Shown here: positions 19,517 through 28,749 of the stretch, one piece after another | How the letters are laid out: the number at the start of each line of letters is the position of its first letter | Numbering within the stretch: the first letter of the stretch is position 1 | Source: Bog-756 sp963777665 | GTDB taxonomy: Bacteria; Actinomycetota; Acidimicrobiia; Acidimicrobiales; RAAP-2 | Reading direction: 5' to 3' | Assembly: GCA_963777665.1 (NCBI GenBank) | Contig: CAVZRJ010000001.1 | Location: 248,001 to 312,000, forward strand | DNA: 64,000 nt | Translations under genes and position numbers: made by a program | Notes under the pieces: generated by a model | Told to the model about the DNA's origin: nothing | Database searches by the model: none | The model's input: the letters and a program-made list of their open reading frames with translations, nothing else

Positions 19517-19990
19517 ATGAGCGCACCCGGCAGTCACGATTCCGGCGGGTCGGCGGTCCGGCTGACCACCGGACTGCCCGAGACGGTGCTGCCGGAGGAG
19601 CCGGCGGAGGTCCGGGCGGCCCTCGAGTCGGCGCTGGGCCAACCGGCCGAGCGCCGCCGCCACGCGGTGTCCGACGTGGTGCGTTCCGATCCCGGATCCA
19701 TGGCGTCGTGGGCAGCACTCGGCTCGCTGGCCCGTGACGACGTCGAGGCGTACGCCTGCTTCCGTGTCGGCTACCACCGGGGCCTCGACGCGCTGCGCCG
19801 GGCCGGGTGGAAGGGGTCGGGACTGGTCCGCTGGTCCCGACCGTCCAACCGCGGGTTCCTCACCTGTCTGGACGGCCTCCGGTCCGCGGCGGGGGCCATC
19901 GGTGAGCACGGCGAAGAGGAGCGGTGCGCCCAGTTCCTGCGCCAGCTCGACCCGGACTGGAGCCAGGACTGGACCGGCTTCCCGGCCTGA
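19517..19990 (+). CDS. DUF3151 family protein
   Basis: A 157-residue soluble protein. The central RVGYHRGLDALRRAGWKGSG and the later SRPSNRGFLTCLDGLRSAAG stretch, with CAQFLRQLDP near the end, match the actinobacterial DUF3151 family, whose function is unknown. An ATG at 19517 sits 68 bases after tyrS. Its stop overlaps the next ATG by one base (TGATG), so it may be cotranslated with the lipoprotein gene. Confidence 0.75.
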   Translation: MSAPGSHDSGGSAVRLTTGLPETVLPEEPAEVRAALESALGQPAERRRHAVSDVVRSDPGSMASWAALGSLARDDVEAYACFRVGYHRGLDALRRAGWKGSGLVRWSRPSNRGFLTCLDGLRSAAGAIGEHGEEERCAQFLRQLDPDWSQDWTGFPA

Positions 19991-20544
19991 TGCGGGCCCG
20001 CGGCCGGCGCTCCGACCGGGCTGTCCCGTGGAGATCCGCCCGCTGCGTCGGGCTCCTTGTCCTCGGTGCCGCATTCGCGACCGGCTGTGCCGGACAGGAG
20101 CAGTCGGGCCCGCCGGCGGCAGCGGGTTACGGCCTGGGTGCAGGGCGCCGGGGGCGGCTCCGCGATCGGCACCGTGGAGGTCGACAGTCGCAACATCGAC
20201 CAGGCCCTCGCCCGTCACGATCCCCCTTCTGCCATCCGGACCGTGTGCGCGTTGCTGACCACCGATGCCGAGACGGCCATCGGCAACCTGCCGACTCACC
20301 GGACACCCTCCTGACCGATGAGCTCAACACCGCATTCGAAGACGCCGCCGCAGCAGGGGACGACTGCTACTCGGCGCCGGCGGCAACCGTCCATCTGCTC
20401 CGGCGCTCCGCCTCGGAGCGGGCCAAGCTCGCACCGCTGCTCTCGTCCGTGGTCGCGCGGATCACCGAAGTGACCGGGCACACCCCGACCACCGCCACCA
20501 CCGCGCCCCAGGCCGGGCCCGGCGACCCGTTCTCCGGGACCTGA
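19990..20544 (+). CDS. Putative lipoprotein, two frame breaks
   Basis: The N-terminus is a lipoprotein signal: basic residues, then VGLLVLGAAFATGCAGQ with a lipobox ending in Cys (near residue 25). After the Pro/Ala linker the frame breaks at the GGG run 20124-20126 (one base too many) and the protein reads VTAWVQGAGGGSAIGTVEVD through ALLTTDAETAIGNLP. It breaks again near 20291-20297 (one base missing) and ends SPDTLLTDELNTAFEDAA to DPFSGT. Corrected length is about 184 residues. No known domain was recognised. It likely sits on the outer face of the membrane. Confidence 0.6.
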   Translation: MRARGRRSDRAVPWRSARCVGLLVLGAAFATGCAGQEQSGPPAAAGYGLGAGRRGRLRDRHRGGRQSQHRPGPRPSRSPFCHPDRVRVADHRCRDGHRQPADSPDTLLTDELNTAFEDAAAAGDDCYSAPAATVHLLRRSASERAKLAPLLSSVVARITEVTGHTPTTATTAPQAGPGDPFSGT

Positions 20545-20586
20545 TGCGCGGGCCCTTCACCTTTGCCGCCTGGTTGCTCCACGGTC

Positions 20587-21192
20587 ATGGTCGGCACTGA
20601 CGTGGTCGGGCCGATCCCGGCCGGTCGTGACCCGGAAGCGTACGACCGGCTGCGGCGGCGGGTGCTGTGGGCGATGCCCACCGGCTTGTTCGTCGTCGGG
20701 AGTCGGAGTGGGGAACGGCGCAATCTGATGACCGCCAACTGGGTGATGCAGGTGGCGATGACGCCGAAGTTGGTTGCGGTGGCCCTGGAGTCCGGCTCGG
20801 TCACCCGCGCCCTCGTGGAGGAGAGCGGGTTCTTCTCCGTCAACCTGATCGCCGTCCGCGACCGGGCCCTCGTCCGGCGGTTCGTGAAGCCGGTGCGCGA
20901 GGTGGAGCTCGATGCCGACGGCGTTGCCGTCTCGCTGCAGGGGGAAGCCGTGCACGAGGTTACAGCGGGTCTGCCCTGCCTGGTCGCCGCGCTCGCCTGG
21001 TTGGCTTGCGAGGTGCGCGACGTGACGCTCGGCCGCAGGTGCCGAGGAGGAGGCGAGCCACGTGCTCGTCGTCGGGCAGGTGGTCGACGTGGGTGCGACG
21101 GCGCCGGCGTCCGGGGAGGGGGACGGGGAGGGGACGGGGATGCCGAATCGGCCCTCCGGATGGGGGACACCCGCATGAACTACGGCGGGTGA
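20587..21192 (+). CDS. Flavin reductase-like FMN-binding protein, two frame breaks
   Basis: A split-barrel flavin reductase-like protein of about 200 residues. The FMN-binding start MPTGLFVVGSRSGERRNLMT, followed by WVMQVAMTPKLVAVALESGS and FFSVNLIA, is typical of the family; the C-terminal MGDTRMNYGG is the usual ending. Between about 21033 and 21140 the frame is displaced; in the other frame the expected HVLVVGQVVDVG strand appears. An extra C near 21033-21034 and a missing base in the G-rich stretch 21110-21140 explain it. I chose ATG 20587. Confidence 0.75.
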   Translation: MVGTDVVGPIPAGRDPEAYDRLRRRVLWAMPTGLFVVGSRSGERRNLMTANWVMQVAMTPKLVAVALESGSVTRALVEESGFFSVNLIAVRDRALVRRFVKPVREVELDADGVAVSLQGEAVHEVTAGLPCLVAALAWLACEVRDVTLGRRCRGGGEPRARRRAGGRRGCDGAGVRGGGRGGDGDAESALRMGDTRMNYGG

Positions 21193-21209
21193 GGGCGGTG
21201 TGGAGCCGG

Positions 21210-21446
21210 TCAGGTCGCGGCAGGCCCGTCCCCGGGTCTCAGGTCGATCCGGAAGACGAGGATGCCGTCCTCGATCGACACGTCCGCGTCGCCCAGCATG
21301 GCGAAATCCATGAAGTCGACCTGGGCCTGCTCCTTGAAGCGCTGCCTGTCGGGACCCTCCACCGGCGGGAGGCCCCGGGTGCGGACCGCCTCGGCCCTGG
21401 CCCGGAAGCGCTGCACCATGTCCGCGGGATCGAACTCGTCGGCCAC
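21210..21446 (-). CDS. Small hypothetical acidic protein
   Basis: A 78-residue protein with no recognised domain. It starts MADEFDPADMVQRFRARAEA, likely helical, and ends with a short strand-like region (VSIEDGILVFRIDLRPGD). It is convergent with the flavin reductase gene (18 bases apart), and the start faces the small zinc-ribbon gene. Good codon-position GC bias supports it being real; function is unknown. Confidence 0.55.
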   Translation of the reverse strand: MADEFDPADMVQRFRARAEAVRTRGLPPVEGPDRQRFKEQAQVDFMDFAMLGDADVSIEDGILVFRIDLRPGDGPAAT

Positions 21447-21595
21447 GGAGCGACTGTAGCGGCCCGCCGCCGGACCGACCGCCGCGGTCGCGACCGGGTG
21501 GCGCCCGCACTACACTGGAGTGATTGTGAACGGTGGTGCCCGCCGCCGCAGGCGCGGGTGACACGCCACCCAGGTGGGGCAAGGAGTTGTTTCCG

Positions 21596-21805
21596 TTGAA
21601 GAAGGGACGCCATCGCCGCTTCGAGGAAGCGCGAAGCCTCAAACGGTCGGTCGCCACGGCCAGCAGGAGCTGCCCCGAGTGCGGTGCCGCGCCGGACGAC
21701 GAGCACGCCTCGTGGTGCCTGGCCACCGAGGACGCCTACGACGACATCCTCGGCACCTCACCGAAGGACGCGTCGTCGGTCGAGGACGACCCGCTGGCCG
21801 AGTAG
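21596..21805 (+). CDS. Small zinc-ribbon-like protein
   Basis: A 69-residue protein with a basic N-terminus (KKGRHRRFEEARSLKRS), then CPECGAAPDDEHASWC, two Cys pairs spaced like a small zinc ribbon, then an acidic tail. I chose the TTG at 21596 because AAGGAG (21581-21586) lies at good distance; the longer reading to 21533 adds an unlikely Pro-rich leader. Function unknown; nucleic-acid or protein binding would be inference only. Confidence 0.5.
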   Translation: MKKGRHRRFEEARSLKRSVATASRSCPECGAAPDDEHASWCLATEDAYDDILGTSPKDASSVEDDPLAE

Positions 21806-21845
21806 GTCCGCTGCCGGCTCGGTCGAAGCGCGACCCCGGGAGCGC

Positions 21846-22595
21846 TCAGCGCCGTACGGTCGGATGGGGCAGCAGGGTGACCTGCGCCTTGGGACCGGTG
21901 CGGTCGTCGAGATACGCGGCGAGCCGCTTGTAGACCTTGGTCCCCGCCATCGTCTCGAGCTCTGTGCGCATGGTCTTGTAGACGGGCTCGCTTCCCGTGA
22001 AGGCCGCCGGGTCCTCGGTACACCACCAGTGGAACTCCTCACCACCCTCGCCCCAGTGGCGCCGGTCCCATTGGCGGACGACGGAGGTGACCCGACCGTC
22101 GAGCGCAGTCTCGTCCTCGCGCCGGAGCGGGAGCTGCCAGCAGACCTCGGGCTTGAACTCGACGTGGCTGCGCCCCTCGGCCTGGGCGGCCAGGTGCAGC
22201 GCGCACCCGGGGCCGGCCGCGAACCCGGGTCGGTTGAGGAAGATGCAGGCTCCGTCGACGAGCCGGGTGCCGAGGTCCCCGTCGGCCAGCTTCTTCACGA
22301 CGCCCCGCTGTCCCTTGGCGTGGAACTGCCAGAGCTCGGCCGGCAGCCGCTCGGCAGCCTTTTCGACGGCGCGTGCATCCTTCTTCCCCGTGAAGTGGGC
22401 GCCGTACGAGCAGCAGCCCTGGGCCAGCTCGGGGGCCGGTCCGGTGAGCACCCCCTGGCACCCGCAGCCGAAGATGCAGGTCCAGCCGCTGACCAGGAAG
22501 GTCACGTCGAACAGCCAGGTCCGCTCCTCGTCGGGATCGTCGAAACTGACCCATTCATGGGTGTCTGCAGGGACGTGCTTGTGGGGAGACGACAC
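21846..22595 (-). CDS. Cys-rich metal-binding protein of unknown function
   Basis: A 249-residue protein. Near residues 40-65 it has a Cys cluster, FGCGCQGVLTG then GCCSYGAHF, and later LDGACIFLNRPGFAAGPGCALH and VEFKPEVCWQLPL, reminiscent of the CxxxCxxCC iron/zinc-chelating (YkgJ-type) proteins. The GTG at 22595 is the likely start (reading SSPHKHVPADTHEW); an open frame continues upstream but into the divergent NifU-type gene. It is divergent from that Fe-S gene, 18 bases apart, so a link to metal handling is plausible but unproven. Confidence 0.55.
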   Translation of the reverse strand: MSSPHKHVPADTHEWVSFDDPDEERTWLFDVTFLVSGWTCIFGCGCQGVLTGPAPELAQGCCSYGAHFTGKKDARAVEKAAERLPAELWQFHAKGQRGVVKKLADGDLGTRLVDGACIFLNRPGFAAGPGCALHLAAQAEGRSHVEFKPEVCWQLPLRREDETALDGRVTSVVRQWDRRHWGEGGEEFHWWCTEDPAAFTGSEPVYKTMRTELETMAGTKVYKRLAAYLDDRTGPKAQVTLLPHPTVRR

Positions 22596-22613
22596 GCCCT
22601 TATGATGGCAGGC

Positions 22614-23264
22614 ATGAGTGAGGACCGTGACCAGGTGGCGCCCGTACTGATCATCACCCCGGAAGCCCGGGCCACCGTGCTCGAGGTGCTCGCCAACGAG
22701 AGCGAGTCGGACACTCTTGCGCTCTGGCTCGAGATCAGCGGAGAGAACAACGGCGCGTACACCTACGACATGTACTTCGAGGCCCTCGCGGACGCAGCCG
22801 ATGGTGACACCGTCCAGCGCACGGACGACCTGCCGGTGGTGGTGCCTGCGGCGAGCGTCGACCGGCTGCAGGGGTCGACCCTCGATTCGGTGACCGACGC
22901 GTCGGGCGAGAGTGGACTGGTCATCGTCAACCCCAACACTCCGCCGGTCCCGACCCTCCAGGGCATGGCCTCGCTCCCCGAGGTCGACCTCTCCGACCCC
23001 CTTGCCCGGCGCGTGCACTCGGTCCTCGAGGAGCAGGTCAATCCCAGCATCGCCGCCCACGGGGGCCGGGCCGATCTGGTGGCGGTCGACGACGCGTCCG
23101 TCTACCTCCGGTTGAGCGGCGGGTGCCAGGGATGCGGCATGGCCAAGGCGACGCTCGCCCAGGGCATCGAGGTGATCCTCCGCGAGGCGATCCCCGAGAT
23201 CGTCCACATCGTCGACGTCACCGACCACGCGGACGGGGCCAACCCCTACTACCAGCCGGCGTAG
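22614..23264 (+). CDS. NifU-domain Fe-S carrier protein (NfuA-like)
   Basis: A 216-residue protein that should carry an Fe-S cluster to target proteins. Residues about 10-110 form a degenerate A-type (IscA-like) domain without the usual Cys residues. The C-terminal NifU domain (about 140-205) has SGGCQGCGMAKATLAQGIE, where CxxC binds the cluster, and ends in IVDVTDHADGANPYY. This domain order is that of NfuA. I chose ATG 22614; ATG codons at 22602 and 22605 in the same frame are also possible. Confidence 0.82.
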   Translation: MSEDRDQVAPVLIITPEARATVLEVLANESESDTLALWLEISGENNGAYTYDMYFEALADAADGDTVQRTDDLPVVVPAASVDRLQGSTLDSVTDASGESGLVIVNPNTPPVPTLQGMASLPEVDLSDPLARRVHSVLEEQVNPSIAAHGGRADLVAVDDASVYLRLSGGCQGCGMAKATLAQGIEVILREAIPEIVHIVDVTDHADGANPYYQPA

Positions 23265-23361
23265 CTGAGCCGGCGTCGGGCTCTGCCCGGGCGGGGTGCC
23301 GGCCACAGCGCCGGGCGGGCCATGCCCGTTTGCCGACCGCTCGTCCGGTACCTTGCCGTGG

Positions 23362-24210
23362 GTGGACATCCCGCTCGTCACCGGTGCTGCACTTGCCGGT
23401 GCCGTGGGCGGCGCGGTGCTCGATCCCCTCGGTCAACGACTGGCGGAGCGTAGCCGGGCGGCCGAGGAGCGGCGCAAGGCCGAGCGTGCCCAACGCAGGG
23501 CCGAAGAGGACACGGCACAGCGGGCAACCCCTGCCGAGGCCACGACCGGGCCGGTGACGGCAGTGCCGTCACCGGATGAGCCCTCCACCCCCGATGTCTC
23601 GACACCGGTCGACCCCCCACGTCACCTGCTCCCGGAGGGCCCCTCCGCGATCCGGACCCTGGGCGCGGCGCTCGCGACCGCCGTTCTCTGTGGCGCCGCC
23701 GCCGGCCACTTCGGCCCGCACCTCCTGCTCCTTCCCTTCTGCGCCTTCTTCGCCATGCTGGTGACCGTCTCGGTGACCGATCTCTCGCACCGGTTGGTAC
23801 CGCGACACCTCGTCTACGGGGGCCTCCTGGTCATCGTCCCCCTGCTGGTCGTGGTCTCGGCCACCGACGGCACCTGGCACGACCTGGTCGGCAGCGCCAT
23901 CGCCGGTGCAGTGGCCTTCGGCCTCTTCTTCGCGGTCTGGTTCCTCGTCCCGAAGGGGATGGGCTTCGGGGACGTCCGCCTGGCCGGCGCCATCGGGATC
24001 GCTGTCGGCTACCTCAGCTTGTTGCACGCCTACGTGGCCTTCCTGGCCGGCTTCCTCCTCGGGATGCTGTTCGGCCTGGCGATGCTGGTGGGTGCCCCGT
24101 CCGGGCGCAGGACGCACATCCCGTTCGCGCCCTCGCTTTCCGCCGGTGCGGTCGTTGCCGTGTTCTGGGGCGGTTCACTGGCCCAGCACCTCTTCCATGC
24201 GGGTTCCTGA
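23362..24210 (+). CDS. A24-family prepilin peptidase-like membrane protein
   Basis: A polytopic membrane protein of 282 residues. The two catalytic Asp motifs of A24 peptidases are present: VTVSVTDLSHRLVPRHLV and GMGFGDVRLAGAIG. The N-terminal part normally holding the Cys-rich methyltransferase domain is replaced by a short membrane stretch and a charged, probably coiled-coil segment (RLAERSRAAEERRKAERAQR) plus a Pro/Thr linker. It may process prepilins of a Flp/Tad or type IV system, but no such genes lie nearby. Start GTG 23362 is uncertain; TTG 23353 is an alternative. Confidence 0.7.
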   Translation: MDIPLVTGAALAGAVGGAVLDPLGQRLAERSRAAEERRKAERAQRRAEEDTAQRATPAEATTGPVTAVPSPDEPSTPDVSTPVDPPRHLLPEGPSAIRTLGAALATAVLCGAAAGHFGPHLLLLPFCAFFAMLVTVSVTDLSHRLVPRHLVYGGLLVIVPLLVVVSATDGTWHDLVGSAIAGAVAFGLFFAVWFLVPKGMGFGDVRLAGAIGIAVGYLSLLHAYVAFLAGFLLGMLFGLAMLVGAPSGRRTHIPFAPSLSAGAVVAVFWGGSLAQHLFHAGS

Positions 24211-24304
24211 GCGTTCCCGCGGACCCACGGGTACCGTGCAGCGACCGTGACCCCGGGCGCGCGGCCGGGCAGGGCCAGCGGCCGCCCCGAGTAGATTTGC
24301 GCGG

Positions 24305-25534
24305 ATGCTGCGTTTCCTGACCGCCGGGGAGTCCCACGGACGTGCGCTGGTGGTGATCCTCGAGGGGATGCCGGCCGGTCTGCCGGTGACCAAGGAGGAC
24401 GTCCAGCACGGATTGGCCAGGCGCCGGCTCGGGTTCGGGCGGGGCCCGCGGATGCGCTTCGAGGTCGACGAGGTGAGCCTGCTGGGTGGCATACGCCACG
24501 GCCGGACGCTCGGGGGACCGGTGGCCATCGAGATCGCCAACACCGAATGGCCCAAGTGGGAGGAGGAGATGTCGCCGGCTCCCGGCCTGCCTGCGAAGGT
24601 GCTGACCCAACCCCGTCCCGGCCACGCCGACCTGTCCGGCATGCTCAAGTACGGGCTCGCCGATGCCCGGGACGTCCTCGAACGGGCGTCGGCACGGGAG
24701 ACCGCGGCGCGGGTGGCCGCCGGGACGGTGGCCAAGCTGTTGCTGGGTCGGATCGGGATCGAGGTGCTGAGCCACGTCATCCAGTTGGGGCCCGAGCGGG
24801 CGGCCCCGGGGGCGCTGCCGCTGATGGAGGACCTGACCCGGATCGACGAGTCCGAGGTGCGCTGTGCGGATGCGGACGCCTCGGCGCGCATGGTCGCCGC
24901 GGTCAAGGCAGCCGCGAAGGCCGGCGACTCGCTCGGTGGGGTGGTGGAGGTCGTCGCTCACGGGGTCCCGGTCGGACTGGGGAGCCATGTCCACTGGGAC
25001 CGACGGATCGACGGATTGCTGGCTCAGGCGCTCATGAGCATCCAGGCGGTCAAGGCGGTCGAGATCGGGGAGGGGTCGGAGCTCGCCGGCCTGCGCGGCT
25101 CGGTGGCCCACGACGCCATCCGGATGGCCCGTCCCGCGTCGGATCCGGCCGAGGAGTCCGCCGCCCGCCTCGGAGGCGGCTATGTACGTGACACCGACCA
25201 CGCCGGCGGGGTGGAGGGGGGGATCACCACCGGATCCCCGGTGGTCGCCCGGGTGGCCATGAAGCCCCTCGCAACGCTCAACCGCCCGGTGCTCGGCACG
25301 GTCGACGTGGCGACCGGGGAGTCGACCGTCTCGTTCAAGGAGCGCACCGACGTGACCGCGGTGCCGGCCATGGGCGTCGTGGCCGAAACGATGGTCGCGT
25401 TGGTGCTGGCCTCCGAGGCGCTGCGCAAGTTCGGCGGCGACTCGGTCGCGGAGTTCTGTCGCAACCGGAACGGGTACATGGCGACGCTCGGCGCGACCCC
25501 CTCCGCTGCGGGCGCGGCCGCGGTCGATGGCTGA
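24305..25534 (+). CDS. aroC: Chorismate synthase
   Basis: Last step of the shikimate pathway: EPSP to chorismate with reduced FMN. The N-terminal FLTAGESHGRALVVILEGMPAG is diagnostic, then the basic RRRLGFGRGPRM near residue 40, SARETAARVAAGTVAK near 131, and the C-terminal block RTDVTAVPAMGVVAETMVA near 345. 409 residues, slightly longer than average (a short Gly/Glu insertion before the RPASDPAEESA segment). It opens the run aroC-aroK-aroB-aroQ and overlaps aroK by 8 bases. Confidence 0.95.
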   Translation: MLRFLTAGESHGRALVVILEGMPAGLPVTKEDVQHGLARRRLGFGRGPRMRFEVDEVSLLGGIRHGRTLGGPVAIEIANTEWPKWEEEMSPAPGLPAKVLTQPRPGHADLSGMLKYGLADARDVLERASARETAARVAAGTVAKLLLGRIGIEVLSHVIQLGPERAAPGALPLMEDLTRIDESEVRCADADASARMVAAVKAAAKAGDSLGGVVEVVAHGVPVGLGSHVHWDRRIDGLLAQALMSIQAVKAVEIGEGSELAGLRGSVAHDAIRMARPASDPAEESAARLGGGYVRDTDHAGGVEGGITTGSPVVARVAMKPLATLNRPVLGTVDVATGESTVSFKERTDVTAVPAMGVVAETMVALVLASEALRKFGGDSVAEFCRNRNGYMATLGATPSAAGAAAVDG

Positions 25535-26051
25535 CCACGTGATCCTGGTGGGGATGATGGGGGCGGGCAAGACCACGGTGGGCCGGCAGGTCGCCGAGCG
25601 GCTCGGGTGGGCGTATCTCGACTCCGATGCCGAGGTGGAGGCGGCCACCGGGTCGACCGTGCCCGAGCTCTTCGACGCCCGCGGCGAGGCCGCCTTCCGG
25701 ACCGAGGAGTCCCGGGTGCTGGCGGCGGCCCTCGCACGCTCCGACCCGGTGGTGGTGTCGGCGGCCGGGGGAACGGTCCTCTCCGAGGAGAACCGGCGAC
25801 TGCTCAAGCGCTCGGGCCCGGTGGTGTGGCTCCGCGCCGACCCGTCCACGCTCTCCGCCCGGGTCGGGGACGGCTCGGGACGTCCGCTGCTCGGCGGTGA
25901 CCCGGCGGCCGCCCTCGCCGAGCTCGACGAGGTGCGCCGCCCGTTCTACGCGGAGGTGGCCGATGCGGTGATCGACGTCGACGGCCTGCCCACCGGCGAG
26001 GTGGTCGACCGGGTGCTGGCCGCGGCCCGCGGCGGCGGGCGGACCCGCTGA
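25527..26051 (+). CDS. aroK: Shikimate kinase
   Basis: Phosphorylates shikimate with ATP. P-loop GMMGAGKTTVG lies near residues 9-19, the shikimate-binding DSDAEVEAATG near 32, FRTEESRVL near 57 and the glycine-rich SAAGGTVLS near 78. 174 residues, normal length. The stop overlaps the aroB ATG by one base (TGATG), so translation is coupled. Confidence 0.93.
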   Translation: MADHVILVGMMGAGKTTVGRQVAERLGWAYLDSDAEVEAATGSTVPELFDARGEAAFRTEESRVLAAALARSDPVVVSAAGGTVLSEENRRLLKRSGPVVWLRADPSTLSARVGDGSGRPLLGGDPAAALAELDEVRRPFYAEVADAVIDVDGLPTGEVVDRVLAAARGGGRTR

Positions 26052-27116
26052 TGCGGGTCGTCCCGGTCGAGCTGGGCGAGCGGCGCTACGACGTGCTGGT
26101 GGGCGAGGGGGTCCGTCAGGAGCTGGCCCGGGTGATCGCCGCCGCCGTCCCCGGGGCGAGGCGCGCCGCGGTCGTGACCCAGGAGCGGATCGGGGTGGAC
26201 GTCGAGGCCGGGCTCCCGAGCGAGGTGTTCACCGTGCCCGACGGTGAGCAGGCCAAGTCGCTGGCCGTGGTCGAGGAGTTGTGTCGCGGCTTCGCGCGCT
26301 CCGGCCTCAGCCGGGCCGACGTGGTGGTGGCGGTGGGCGGTGGGGTGGTGACCGACGTAGCGGGGTTCGCGGCGGCCTCCTTCCACCGTGGCACCGCCTA
26401 CGTGACGGTGGCCACGTCGCTCCTGGCGCAGGTCGATGCTGCCATCGGCGGCAAGACCGGGGTCAATCTCCCGGAGGGCAAGAACCTCGTCGGCGCCTTC
26501 TGGCAGCCGAGTGCCGTCCTCTGTGACACCGGCGTCCTGGCCAGCCTTCCGCCGCGCGAGTGGGCCTCGGGGCGCGGCGAGGTGGCCAAGTACGCACTGC
26601 TCGGCATCGGATCGGCGACGGGGGGTCCTCCGTCGGCGGACCTCGAGCTCGACGAGCAGGTGTCCCGGTGCATCGCGATCAAGGCCGCGGTGGTGACGGC
26701 CGACGAGCGGGAGGGAGACCGGCGGATGCTGCTCAACTACGGGCACACCCTCGCCCACGCGCTCGAGGCCGCGGCTTTCGGTGGAGAGGGCGGTGCGCTC
26801 GGTCACGGCGAGGCGGTGGCGATCGGGCTGGTCTACGCGGCCCTGCTCGCCCGGCGCCTGGGTCGGATCGACGACGCAGCGGTCGACCGCCACCGCCAGG
26901 TGGTCTCCGCCTTCGACCTGGCAACGGCCCTGCCTGCCGGGGCCCGACCCGAGCGAATTGCTCCGGTTCATGGCCCGGGACAAGAAGTCCAGGGGCGATC
27001 TCACCTTCGTCCTCGACGGCCCCCGGGGGGTGGAGGTGGTCCGGGGCGTCGACCGGGACGACGTGATGGCTACCCTTGCGGAAATGGAGCATCGGGAGAC
27101 GGGCGCTCCGGCGTGA
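26051..27116 (+). CDS. aroB: 3-Dehydroquinate synthase, one frame break
   Basis: Second step of the shikimate pathway, NAD- and metal-dependent. The NAD loop DGEQAKSLAVVEELC near residue 61, GGGVVTDVAGFAAASFHRG near 97 and KTGVNLPEGKNLVGAFWQPS near 136 are in order, and the metal-binding LNYGHTLAHALEAA and HGEAVAIGLVYA follow. The frame breaks in CCC at 26943-26945; removing one C joins GARPER to DPSELLRFMARDKK, which ends TLAEMEHRETGAPA. Corrected length is about 355 residues. Its stop overlaps the aroQ GTG (GTGA). Confidence 0.92.
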
Positions 27117-27567
27117 GCGCACGTGGGCGGGTGTTGCTCCTCTCCGGGCCGAACCTCAATCTGCTGGGCGACCGCGAGCCCGCGGTCTACGGCACCGACG
27201 ACCCTCGACGAGCACGTGGCCGCTGCCGCGGGCCGCGGCCGAGGACCTCGGGTTCGAGCTCGAGCACGTCCAGTCCAATCACGAAGGCGACCTGATCGGT
27301 GCCGTCCAGGGCGCGCGCGGGTCGGCGGTGGCCGTCATCGTCAACGCGGGGGCGTTGACCCACACCTCGTGGTCGTTGCACGACGCCCTGGCCGCATTCG
27401 ACGGGATCGTGGTCGAGCTCCACCTCTCCAATCCGGCTGCGCGGGAGCCGTATCGCCACACGTCGGTCGTCGCTCCCGTCGCCGACGGCTCGATCGCCGG
27501 GTTCGGCGGTCTCGGCTATCCGCTGGCCGTCGAGGCGGTGGCCCGGATCCTCGACGGGCGCTCGTGA
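27113..27567 (+). CDS. aroQ: 3-Dehydroquinate dehydratase, type II, two frame breaks
   Basis: Dehydrates 3-dehydroquinate. The type II signature is split by breaks: VLLLSGPNLNLLGDREPAVYG (with the catalytic Tyr), then TLDEHVAAAA after an extra G near 27200, then AAEDLGFELEHVQSNHEGDL after an extra G in GGG at 27230-27232. The rest, INAGALTHTSWSLHDAL in family form, VELHLSNPAAREPYRHTSVV and YPLAVEAVARIL, is intact. Corrected length is about 150 residues. The GTG start at 27113 overlaps the aroB stop by 4 bases. Confidence 0.9.
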
Positions 27568-28749
27568 TGCCGGCTGACCGGATGCCGTCCGACGACGCGA
27601 GCCCGCTCCCGCCCCTCCGGGTGGACGGCCGTCTCGACCGGGTCCGGGCCCTCCTGGCCACAGCGGACGCAGCAGGCGATCCGGTTGACGCCCTGCTGGT
27701 GACCGCGCCGTCCAACGTGCGCTGGCTGACCGGGTTCTCCGGTTCGGCAGGCGTGCTGCTGGTGACGCGGGAGTCCGCGCTGCTCACCACCGACGGACGC
27801 TACCGGTCACAGTCCGAGGAACAGCTCGCCGCTGCGGGCGTCTCCGGCGAGGTCGACAGAGAGGTGGGCGGGGTGGCCGCCCAACGCGAGGCGTTGGCGG
27901 CGGCTCTCGCGGGAGCCGCACGCCTCGGGCTCGAGGCCGAGCATGTGAGCTGGTCGGCGGTACGCACCTGGGAGTCGGTGTTCACCGAAGCCGAACTGTG
28001 CCCCACGCGTGGCGTGGTCGAGGGACTCCGGGCGGTCAAGGACGACGGCGAGCTGGCACGCATGGCGCGGGCCGCAGACATCGCCGACGCGGCCCTCGCC
28101 GCGGTGCTGCCCCTGCTGGCCGCCTCCGCACGGCCCGGCCGCCGGACCACCCGCCCGCTCACCGAGGCCGCCTTCGCCGCTGCACTCGACCATGCCATGC
28201 GCGAGCGCGGGTGCCGAGGACCGGGCGTTCGAGACGATCGTGGCGTCCGGCGAGAACTCGGCCAAGCCACACGCCCGGCCCGGCACCAGGGAGATCGGAC
28301 CGGGCGATCCGGTCGTGGTCGACTTCGGAGCCGTCTTCGACGGGTACCGATCGGACATGACCCGCACCTTCTGCGTCGGGGGCCCGCCGGCCGGCGAGCT
28401 GGCCGCCGTCTTCGACGTGGTGTCCACCTCCCAGCGGGCCGGGGTCGACGCGGTCGTGGCCGGCGTGACCGCGGACGAAGTCGACCGGGCGTGCCGCGAG
28501 GTCATCGCCGCGTCGGGCTGGGCCGAGCGCTTCGAGCACGGAACGGGGCACGGCGTGGGACTCGACATCCACGAGGACCCTCCGGTCGGCCCGGGTGCGA
28601 CTGCTATCCTCGCACCCGGCACCGTGGTCACCGTGGAACCCGGCGTGTACCTTCCCGCCGTCGGCGGGGTCCGGATCGAGGACATGCTGGTGGTCACCCC
28701 GAACGGCAGCCGCACGTTCACCCGGTTCCCGAAGGAAGTCGCCGTCTGA
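27567..28749 (+). CDS. pepP: M24-family Xaa-Pro aminopeptidase, one frame break
   Basis: A pita-bread-fold metallopeptidase of about 394 residues that removes N-terminal residues preceding proline. The N-terminal creatinase-like domain has VTAPSNVRWLTGFSGSAGVL near residue 50. In the catalytic domain, metal ligands are seen as VVVDFGAVFDGYRSDMTRTF, HGTGHGVGLDIHEDP, TVEPGVYLP and VRIEDMLVVT. An inserted T near 28212 breaks the frame before AEDRAFETIVASGENSAKPH. The gene commonly sits between aroQ and efp in Gram-positive bacteria; its stop overlaps the efp ATG (TGATG). The symbol follows usage for this position; pepQ/ypdF are alternatives. Confidence 0.85.
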
